The notes beneath the pieces were generated by a model. That model was not told where the DNA came from and ran no database searches. It saw nothing but the letters and a program-made list of their open reading frames with translations. Of a stretch of 5,402 nucleotides of DNA, positions 1 through 4,875 are shown piece after piece. A program made the position numbers and the translations under genes. Numbering within the stretch: position 1 is the first letter of the stretch; the number at the start of each line of letters is the position of its first letter. Source of the stretch: Firmicutes bacterium UBA995 (GTDB lineage Bacteria > Bacillota > Sulfobacillia > UBA995); NCBI GenBank assembly GCA_002291985.1, contig DBBB01000159.1:6678-12079 (forward strand), read 5' to 3'.

Positions 1-39
1 TTCGCCTGTCGAACTTTCGCCGGTGGGCGAACTTTCGCT
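1..39. repeat. Short direct repeats with an embedded perfect hairpin at the left edge
   Basis: The 11-mer CGAACTTTCGC occurs at 10-20 and again at 28-38, 18 bases apart. TTCGCC or TTCGCT occurs at 1-6, 16-21 and 34-39, so the window appears to open inside a small imperfect repeat cluster. Within it, TTCGCC (16-21) and GGCGAA (26-31) form a perfect 6-bp stem around a GGTG loop. The hairpin lies about 25 bases past the AOR stop codon and could help end that transcript, but on the minus strand it is not followed by a T run, so it is not a convincing intrinsic terminator. Short subterminal repeats of this kind also occur at the ends of some insertion sequences such as the IS21 family; that link is only a guess because nothing to the left is visible. 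Confidence 0.5.
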
Positions 40-56
40 GTGTTAGCTGCCTCCCT

Positions 57-1925
57 TCAGAACTCGGATACGAATTCCTCCAGGCCGAGCGCCATCAGGC
101 GGCCGGCCGTGGGTCGGCCCCGTCCGTCCCAGCCCATGAGTTCGTAGTAACGCGCCCGCATCCTCTCGAAGGCAGCCCGGTCAAGCCCCTCACCGGCAAG
201 CGGCCCGTCGGCGAAGGGCTGGTGGAGTCGTTCGGGCAGGCGATCGTCGCCGGCGGTGAAGCCTTCCCGGAGGTTGAAGCAACGGGCCAGGTTGATGGAC
301 CGCTCGGCGCCCTGCACCAGCTCGTGCAGGGATACGTTCCATCCCGTCACCGCGGCGGTCAGATCCCGCAAGTCCTGCGGCGTCCAGGGGATGAAGTTGC
401 ACACCCCCAGGCAGTTATTCAGGTGGCGGACGGTACTGGCCGCCCAGTAAAGCCGCAACTTGGCCGGCCCGGTATCGGCGCGGGGCACCGGCCCGTAGAC
501 ACCGAGAGTGGCCAGTCCCTCGACGCCCCTCCCCGGTTTCTCGTAGTAGGTGTCGTGCAAATTGTGACAGTGGTCGGCGCCGGTGGGTGAAACCGCGTAA
601 CCCAGCCCGAGTCCCGGCTTGAAACGCGGTTCATGCATGGGGACTTCCTGGCCCTTGATCGCCATCGCCAGGGGTTCGGCCCGCCGTCCCAGTCGCCGAG
701 CCGCAGCCGACACCCCTTCCCCGAGCAACTCGCCCAGCCCCTGCCGCGAAGCTATGCTCCTGAGCAGCTCGACCATGGCCTGAGCGTTGCCGAAACGAAG
801 TTCTCTTGCGGCGCCGGCGCTCGTCGCATCGAGGATGCCGAGTTCGGCTGCCTCCATGGCGAAAGCGATGGCCACCCCGGCGGATATGGTGTCGAGTCCC
901 TGGGCGTTGGCAATTTCATGGCCCTTGCAGACGGCCTCGAGGTCGTCGACGCCACACAGGGAACCCAGGGCGGCCAGCGTCTCGTACTCGGGTCCCCCGT
1001 AGGCGGCATCCACCTCCCAGGGTGGGCCCATCTTGACGATCCGCTTGCAGCTTGCCGCGCAGGCATAGCAGGAGTCCCGCCCCACCAGCGGCCCGGCGTT
1101 GAGCGCCTGGGCGGAAAGCCGCTCGGCCCCCTCGAAGTGTCCCTGGCGGAAGTTGCGGGTGGGCAGGCCGCCACCCAGGTGTAGGGGCATCAACACGCCC
1201 GGCGTACCCAGTTCGGTCAGGGCGGTGTCTTCGTCGCGCAGGCGGCGCGCCATCGCGCGGGACATGGCCTGCAGCCGTTCGGCATCGGCCACGCCGGGAG
1301 TGGCCCTCCCCCGCACGGCCACCGCTCGCAGCTTCTTGGCGCCCATGACTGCGCCCATCCCCGTACGCCCTGCGGCATGGCGCAAGTCGTTGATGATGCA
1401 GGCGAACTTCACCAGCCGTTCCCCCGCCGGACCGCACTGGGCAATGCGGACCCGCTCGTCCCCCATTTGCTCCCGTATGGCCTGCTGCACCTCGGCGGTC
1501 GGGCGTCCCTGGAACGCCCTGGCATCCCGCAACTGCGGCTGCCCATCTTTGACTTGAAGGTATACGGGATGGGCCGACTCGCCCCGGATGACCATGGCAT
1601 CGTATCCCGCCCGCCGGAGTTCCGCGCCCCACCAGCCGCCGACATCCGCGCAGCCGAACGCGCCGGTCAGGGGGGATCGGGCCCCCACGCTGTTGCGCCC
1701 GCTACCGGAAAAGGGATAACCGGTGAGAACGCCGGTGGCCAGTACCAGCACGTTGTCTGGCCCGAGGGGGTCAACGCCCGCCTTCATCTCTCGCATCAGC
1801 GTGTAGGCCACGAATCCCTGTCCGCCCAGGTAGGCACGCCAGAAGATTTCGGGCAGCTCCTCTTCCCGGAGGTCGCCCCGGCTCAGATCGACGCGGAGGA
1901 TCTTGCGGGTGGCGCCGGGCGTCAT
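57..1925 (-). CDS. Aldehyde:ferredoxin oxidoreductase family protein (tungsten/molybdenum, AOR type), full length
   Basis: The 622-aa product is close to the 605-620 aa usual for AOR/FOR enzymes, which oxidise aldehydes to carboxylic acids in the cytoplasm and pass electrons to ferredoxin, using a bis-pterin W (or Mo) cofactor and one [4Fe-4S] cluster. The N-terminal AOR domain (about 1-210) shows the family pattern YLGGQGF near 33-38, GRNS near 76-79 and GAFGCADVGG near 88-97. The cluster ligands are visible as C286-x2-C289-x3-C293, plus C509 in NCLGVC. GPEYET (311-316) supplies the conserved active-site glutamate region, GLDTIS (343-348) the first pterin-binding motif and GADH (449-452) the conserved histidine. 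The second pterin motif, usually DxxGLC, reads NCLGVC here, with Asn for Asp. The C-terminus ends in the usual YYELMGWD...GLEEF pattern. The ATG at 1925 is chosen because AAGGGGGAG lies 5 bases upstream and family homology begins here; the frame stays open to 2054 but that extension is low-complexity and overlaps the upstream gene. Exact aldehyde specificity, and whether W or Mo is used, cannot be read from the sequence. Confidence 0.95.
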   Translation of the reverse strand: MTPGATRKILRVDLSRGDLREEELPEIFWRAYLGGQGFVAYTLMREMKAGVDPLGPDNVLVLATGVLTGYPFSGSGRNSVGARSPLTGAFGCADVGGWWGAELRRAGYDAMVIRGESAHPVYLQVKDGQPQLRDARAFQGRPTAEVQQAIREQMGDERVRIAQCGPAGERLVKFACIINDLRHAAGRTGMGAVMGAKKLRAVAVRGRATPGVADAERLQAMSRAMARRLRDEDTALTELGTPGVLMPLHLGGGLPTRNFRQGHFEGAERLSAQALNAGPLVGRDSCYACAASCKRIVKMGPPWEVDAAYGGPEYETLAALGSLCGVDDLEAVCKGHEIANAQGLDTISAGVAIAFAMEAAELGILDATSAGAARELRFGNAQAMVELLRSIASRQGLGELLGEGVSAAARRLGRRAEPLAMAIKGQEVPMHEPRFKPGLGLGYAVSPTGADHCHNLHDTYYEKPGRGVEGLATLGVYGPVPRADTGPAKLRLYWAASTVRHLNNCLGVCNFIPWTPQDLRDLTAAVTGWNVSLHELVQGAERSINLARCFNLREGFTAGDDRLPERLHQPFADGPLAGEGLDRAAFERMRARYYELMGWDGRGRPTAGRLMALGLEEFVSEF

Positions 1926-1927
1926 GA

Positions 1928-2923
1928 TCACTCCCCCTTGAGTCTTGCTCCAGCAGCAGCCTCTCTTCGCTCCGGCTCGTGCCGGTCCCTGCCCGGCGCA
2001 ACCAGGGGCTTCCTGCCGCCCGGCCGGGCGGCGCCGGCCTCCCTCATCAGCCACTCGAGGACCTCGCGGGGGTCCGAGGTCACGCTGCCGAGTTCAAGCC
2101 CCGGCTTCAACCGCGGCCCATGGTAGTCCGAACCCGCGGTCACCCCGAGTCCCAGGCGGCAGGCCAACCCCTTCAGGTCGCGGGTGAGGGCCGGGGGGTG
2201 GTAGGAGCTATATGCCTCGACCCCGGCCAGCCCCTGTTCCGCCAGGTCACGGAGCATGGGCTCGAGCACGGCCGGGGACTCGCCCTCCGCCAGGATGGTC
2301 CCGGGGTGCGCGAGTACCGGCACCCCGCCCGCTCGCCTCACCAGGGCGATGGCTTCTCCTACCGCCATCATCTGCATCGGCGCGTGACCCGGCCCGCCCG
2401 GTTGCTGGTAGGCCCGTAGAAACGCCAGCCTGGCTGCCAGGTCTCCTCTCCGGTAGGGGTCCAGACGCGCGTCCTTGCCTTGCCGGTCATGATACAAAAG
2501 GGCGTCCAGCAGCGACTTCAACATGTAGCTCCCATCGGGCCGCATTTCCAGGACATCGGCGTCTTCAACCCGGAAACCCAGGGCCCGCATGCGGGCCGCC
2601 CGGCCTGCGTATACCCGCACGAATTCCTGTTCGCTTTCGGCTAAACGGCGCCGGAGCATCCCGTCTTGCCAGTCCACGAAATACCCGAGAAGATGTAGCT
2701 CCAGTTCGCCGTGGTTGGCGCTGATCTCCACCCCCGATATCACGGCCAGGCCGCGATCGACCCCGGCCCGCATCGCCTCGCCTATCCCGTCCAGGGTATT
2801 GTGATCGGTGATCGCCACCGTCCCTAGCCCCGCCCTGACGGCCATCTCGACAACCTGCGCCGGCGGAAAATCCCCGTCGCTGGCCGTCGTATGGATATGA
2901 AGGTCAACCCTGCCCTGCCCCAC
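1928..2923 (-). CDS. PHP-domain metal-dependent phosphoesterase (YciV/RNase AM-like family)
   Basis: The 331-aa cytosolic protein belongs to the PHP superfamily, whose YciV/TrpH branch includes 3',5'-nucleotide bisphosphate phosphatases and 5'-3' exonucleases acting on short RNA. All PHP metal-ligand motifs are present in order: H9-x-H11 with D16 in DLHIHTTASDG, D40-H41 in AITDHNTLDG, E66 in SGVEIS, H77 in LHLLGY, H206 in PVLAHPG, H242 in SSYHPP and D266-x-H268 in GSDYHG. The middle segment (about 95-190) is the variable insert of this branch. GTG 2923 is chosen as start because AAAGGGGAG lies just upstream and the PHP fold begins within ten residues. The frame is open to 3139, but the extra 72 codons are low-complexity, cross a likely promoter and lie antisense to the methyltransferase remnant. 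The C-terminal tail (about 298-331) is unusually rich in Arg, Gly and Ala and carries no family motif. The gene is first in an operon with AOR; its substrate is not known from sequence. Confidence 0.9.
   Translation of the reverse strand: MGQGRVDLHIHTTASDGDFPPAQVVEMAVRAGLGTVAITDHNTLDGIGEAMRAGVDRGLAVISGVEISANHGELELHLLGYFVDWQDGMLRRRLAESEQEFVRVYAGRAARMRALGFRVEDADVLEMRPDGSYMLKSLLDALLYHDRQGKDARLDPYRRGDLAARLAFLRAYQQPGGPGHAPMQMMAVGEAIALVRRAGGVPVLAHPGTILAEGESPAVLEPMLRDLAEQGLAGVEAYSSYHPPALTRDLKGLACRLGLGVTAGSDYHGPRLKPGLELGSVTSDPREVLEWLMREAGAARPGGRKPLVAPGRDRHEPERREAAAGARLKGE
1931..1939 (-). promoter_or_regulatory. Ribosome binding site of the AOR gene, embedded in the end of the PHP gene
   Basis: On the minus strand AAGGGGGAG is followed by TGATC and then the AOR ATG at 1925, a 5-base spacing. 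The same nine bases encode the last three residues (Lys-Gly-Glu) of the PHP protein, with its TGA stop immediately after. The arrangement fixes the AOR start and implies that ribosomes finishing the PHP gene can re-initiate on the AOR gene. Confidence 0.75.
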
Positions 2924-2925
2924 CG

Positions 2926-2935
2926 TCTCCCCTTT
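2926..2935 (-). promoter_or_regulatory. Ribosome binding site supporting the GTG start of the PHP gene
   Basis: The minus strand reads AAAGGGGAGA, then CG, then GTG at 2923. The purine core resembles the AAGGGGGAG used by the AOR gene downstream, and no comparable site precedes the in-frame ATG codons at 3004 and 3001. It is the main reason for preferring GTG over those ATGs, though the spacing is on the short side. Confidence 0.5.
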
Positions 2936-2999
2936 CCCCAAGCCGCACGCCTCCCGTAATGTCCCTCGCCCGCCCGGGTTACCATGACCGTTCCGCCCC

Positions 3000-3008
3000 A
3001 TCATACCA
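3000..3008 (-). promoter_or_regulatory. Candidate extended -10 promoter for the PHP-AOR operon
   Basis: On the minus strand TGGTATGAT matches the extended -10 pattern TGnTATAAT with one mismatch. No TTGACA-like -35 sits 17 bases upstream (GCGTCC is found), which is acceptable for an extended -10 promoter. Initiation about 7 bases downstream would give a leader of roughly 70 bases before GTG 2923. The two in-frame ATGs of the longer PHP reading frame fall inside or immediately after this element, which argues against them as starts. The call rests on motif match and position only. Confidence 0.4.
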
Positions 3009-3044
3009 TGACCCGGGGCCAGGGACGCCGCCCTGCCCCCGGCC

Positions 3045-3071
3045 GTGTTCGGAGGACTGTGTTCGGAGGAC
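3045..3071. repeat. Tandem 13-bp direct repeat with a 14-base period
   Basis: GTGTTCGGAGGAC occurs at 3045-3057 and again at 3059-3071, separated by a single T. It reads as a recent 14-bp tandem duplication at the 5' end of the methyltransferase remnant. Since 14 is not a multiple of three, the duplication itself shifts the reading frame. Each copy carries a GGAGG core, but no ATG, GTG or TTG in the methyltransferase frame follows at a usable distance. Confidence 0.7.
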
Positions 3072-3562
3072 ACACCCTTCCACCCTGGAGCTGGCGTTGC
3101 GCCGGACGGCATTTCCGCCGCCCACGAGCAGACCCTCAAGTGCTTTATCGGCGAGCTTCAGTCCGGGGATCGGGTCCTCGACGCCGGTTATGGTGTTGCG
3201 ACGTGATGGAGGGCATCGCCCCTGATGAGTGGTCGAAGGTGCGGGGACGCCTGGCCGGCTGCCTGGCGCCCGGGGGTGTGCTGATGGTCAATTTCGCTTC
3301 GCCCGGCCCTTTACGCCTGCGCGTGCGTCACTGGCTGGTCGCACGCCGGACCCGCATCCGCGGCTATGGTTTCCTCCCCGTGGGAGTCGGGCTACGCCGC
3401 GTCTTGCGGCGCCTGCCCCTGGAGACGGTGCAGTGGCAGATTGGGGCGGGATATCGCTTCTGGCTCGCCCGGTGCCGTCCGATCGATCAGCGCACGGTGA
3501 AGGTCCTGCTGGCAACGGCGCCCCTGTCGCGGTCGGCGAGGAAGAAGGCTTCCACCACGTAG
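3045..3562 (+). pseudogene. Class I SAM-dependent methyltransferase remnant (internal deletion and frameshift)
   Basis: Two pieces of one methyltransferase lie in different plus-strand frames. The first, readable from about 3045 to the TGA at 3204-3206, contains the helix before the Rossmann core and motif I, SGDRVLDAGYG (3162-3194), which binds S-adenosylmethionine. The second starts at about 3191 with WCCDVMEGI, the strand-4 region usually seen as CDVxEHI, and continues through LAPGGVLMVNF (the PGG loop, about 3266-3298) to GYRFWLARCRP near 3480. In intact members roughly 55-70 residues, including the acidic end of strand 2 and motif II, separate these motifs; here they abut. The protein would therefore lack half of the cofactor pocket, and the frames do not join. 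The usual EH dipeptide after DVM has become EG. The second frame does not stop until 3562, 76 bases inside the convergent lipoprotein gene, so the original stop may be lost as well. An assembly or sequencing fault is the main alternative. The methyl acceptor is unknown. Confidence 0.72.
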
Positions 3563-3909
3563 GTCCCAGCCGGCAACGGTGGCAGCACTTCCTCATACGA
3601 CTCCGCCGCGCCCGGGCCGAGGGTGTCTTCCACCATCACGGTCAGAAAGGCCATGCCCTCTGACCAACGCCACACCTCGCGCCCCTCTTGCCGGATGACG
3701 AAGTCATGCCGCTGGCTCGAGGGGAACTCGAGTCTCGCCACCCGGGGACGGGGGTTCCTGACCTCGAGCCGCACGGTACGAGTCTCGCCCTCTTCCGTGA
3801 GCACGAGCACGTACTCGAGGGCGGGGGACGCCGCTTCCGGGGCACGGCAAGCCGAGGCCGTGACGGCTAGGACCACGATGATGGGCCAGAACATCGGTCG
3901 CGCGAACAT
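3487..3909 (-). CDS. BsuPI-domain lipoprotein (intracellular proteinase inhibitor-like domain)
   Basis: The 140-aa product begins with a short positively charged end and a hydrophobic stretch (about 7-20), then TASAC, giving a plausible lipobox with Cys21 as the lipidated residue; Ala at -3 makes it slightly atypical. Residues about 32-140 match the BsuPI fold: VRLEVRNP (46-53), FPSSQRHDF (62-70), VWRWS (79-83), LGPG (97-100) and AGTYVVEAF (114-122), the hallmark pattern of Bacillus BsuPI-related domains. The founding protein inhibits a serine protease inside the cell, but most exported homologues have no tested function, so inhibition is not claimed. ATG 3909 is chosen because AGGAGG lies 8 bases upstream and a signal sequence follows directly; the longer reading to 3978 would bury the signal behind 23 polar residues. 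The gene is monocistronic in view, divergent from the ZIP transporter, and its 3' end overlaps the methyltransferase remnant on the other strand. Confidence 0.85.
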   Translation of the reverse strand: MFARPMFWPIIVVLAVTASACRAPEAASPALEYVLVLTEEGETRTVRLEVRNPRPRVARLEFPSSQRHDFVIRQEGREVWRWSEGMAFLTVMVEDTLGPGAAESYEEVLPPLPAGTYVVEAFFLADRDRGAVASRTFTVR

Positions 3910-3917
3910 GGCGATCG

Positions 3918-3923
3918 CCTCCT
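3918..3923 (-). promoter_or_regulatory. Strong Shine-Dalgarno site fixing the lipoprotein start
   Basis: The minus strand reads AGGAGG, eight bases, then ATG at 3909. It is the only perfect AGGAGG site placed ahead of a start codon in this window, and it selects ATG 3909 over the upstream in-frame ATG at 3978. Confidence 0.75.
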
Positions 3924-3980
3924 CTCTCACCTGAGACGTTCCCCTTGCGTATGAGTTCCCACGCCATGCTGGATGCATTG

Positions 3981-4000
3981 CGCAGTCAGTCTGAACTGCG
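3981..4000. repeat. Inverted repeat in the divergent intergenic region
   Basis: CGCAGT (3981-3986) and ACTGCG (3995-4000) are perfect 6-base arms around an 8-base spacer, in the 188-base gap between the divergent lipoprotein and ZIP genes (72 bases before the lipoprotein start, 97 before the ZIP start). It could be an operator for either gene or a small RNA hairpin. It does not match the Fur, Zur or MntR consensus boxes that I know. I found no convincing -35/-10 pair on either strand in this gap. Confidence 0.35.
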
Positions 4001-4097
4001 GGGGCGGTCTAAACCAGACGCGCCGGCGGTAGGATCTCCCTGCGGGGACGTAGAACGAGGAAGGTCATCCGAGAAGCGACAGGGGGATTGATGGTAC

Positions 4098-4838
4098 TTG
4101 GTCCTCTATGGTTTCCTGGCAAGTCTGTTCGCCGGCTTGGCCACGGGGCTTGGCGCCTTGCCGCTGGTGGTGCTCGCCGGCCGGCTGTCACGCCGGTTGC
4201 TTGATGGGATGCTGGGCTTCACCGCGGGAGTCATGCTGGCGGCCACGGCTTTCGGCTTGCTTAGTCCCGCCCTGGAACTCGGCGGGATCGTGCCGGCAGG
4301 AGGAGGGCTGCTCCTGGGAGCGGCCTTCATCTACCTGCTCGACCGCCGCGTACCACACGCCCATGCTCAGGGCATAGGCGAAGGTCCTCCTTCGGGAATG
4401 AGCCGCGCCTGGCTGCTCTTCCTGGCCATAGCCCTGCACAATATCCCCGAAGGCCTGGCGGTCGGCGTCATCTTCGGGTCGGGGCAGTTGGGCGCGGCGA
4501 TCGCGCTGGCCGTTGCCATTGGTCTGCATAACCTGCCCGAGGGTCTGGCCGTGGCCTCCGCCTTCTTCCGGGAGGGCTACCACCCGTGGCACGCGGTTGG
4601 ACTAGCCACCCTCACCGGACTGGCCGAGCCGGCGGCGGCGCTCGTCGGCGCGGTCGTCGTGGGGGCGGTGGCGGCCGTCCTGCCCTGGGGACTGGCCCTG
4701 GCCGGCGGAGCCATGCTGTACGTGGTCTCCGACGAACTGATCCCCGAGAGTCACCGGGGAGGACACCAGGTGGAAGCCACGGCCGGAGTGGTGATCGGCT
4801 TTCTGCTCATGATGGGTCTCGGGCACTTCCTGGGCTGA
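4098..4838 (+). CDS. ZIP-family divalent metal transporter (GufA/ZupT-like)
   Basis: The 246-aa integral membrane protein has about eight hydrophobic segments (roughly 2-24, 36-58, 64-82, 104-126, 132-154, 164-188, 192-214, 226-245), as expected for ZIP carriers that bring Zn2+, Mn2+ or Fe2+ into the cytoplasm. The metal-site signatures are HNIPEG (114-119, TM4) and HNLPEG (144-149, TM5), with GLAEP (174-178) beyond them. A short His-bearing loop, PHAHAQG (86-92), follows TM3, and SDELIPESHRGGH (211-223) is the conserved stretch after TM7. The substrate metal cannot be assigned from these motifs alone. The start is uncertain: TGA at 4089-4091 closes the frame, leaving TTG 4098 as the only near-terminal start, 11 bases after AGGGGG. 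An ATG at 4091 is better spaced from that site but in another frame, where it ends after 37 codons. Removing one G at 4100-4101 would join it in frame. Transcribed away from the lipoprotein gene and towards the YitT gene. Confidence 0.92.
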   Translation: MVLYGFLASLFAGLATGLGALPLVVLAGRLSRRLLDGMLGFTAGVMLAATAFGLLSPALELGGIVPAGGGLLLGAAFIYLLDRRVPHAHAQGIGEGPPSGMSRAWLLFLAIALHNIPEGLAVGVIFGSGQLGAAIALAVAIGLHNLPEGLAVASAFFREGYHPWHAVGLATLTGLAEPAAALVGAVVVGAVAAVLPWGLALAGGAMLYVVSDELIPESHRGGHQVEATAGVVIGFLLMMGLGHFLG

Positions 4839-4875
4839 ACGCACCAGGCTGCCGTTGCGCCGCGTCCTCGCGTCG

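Noticed and set aside
222..1557. Several long plus-strand open frames across the AOR gene
   Set aside because: They are antisense shadows produced by high GC and biased codon use; their translations are Arg/Pro/Ala-rich with no recognisable motif, while the minus strand encodes a full AOR.
1926..2054. 43-residue N-terminal extension of the AOR frame
   Set aside because: It overlaps the PHP coding region, is low-complexity, lacks a ribosome binding site, and AOR homology begins at ATG 1925.
1979..2804. Plus-strand open frames across the PHP gene
   Set aside because: Low-complexity antisense translations with no family features; the minus strand shows every PHP metal-ligand motif.
3642..3967. 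Alternative minus- and plus-strand frames over the lipoprotein gene
   Set aside because: Shadow frames; only the frame ending at 3487 has the signal sequence, lipobox and BsuPI motifs.
4007..4019. GTCT-AAACC-AGAC stem upstream of the ZIP gene
   Set aside because: A 4-base stem is expected by chance at this length and is not followed by a T run.
4030..4035. TAGGAT as a -10 element for the ZIP gene
   Set aside because: Only a partial match, and no -35-like hexamer sits 16-18 bases upstream.
4009..4191. Minus-strand 60-aa frame in the lipoprotein-ZIP gap
   Set aside because: Overlaps the ZIP gene, has no motif or ribosome binding site, and looks like a chance frame.
4839..4875. Bidirectional terminator between the convergent ZIP and YitT genes
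   Set aside because: The best stem is 4 bp (CGCG-TCCT-CGCG) with no T run on either strand.
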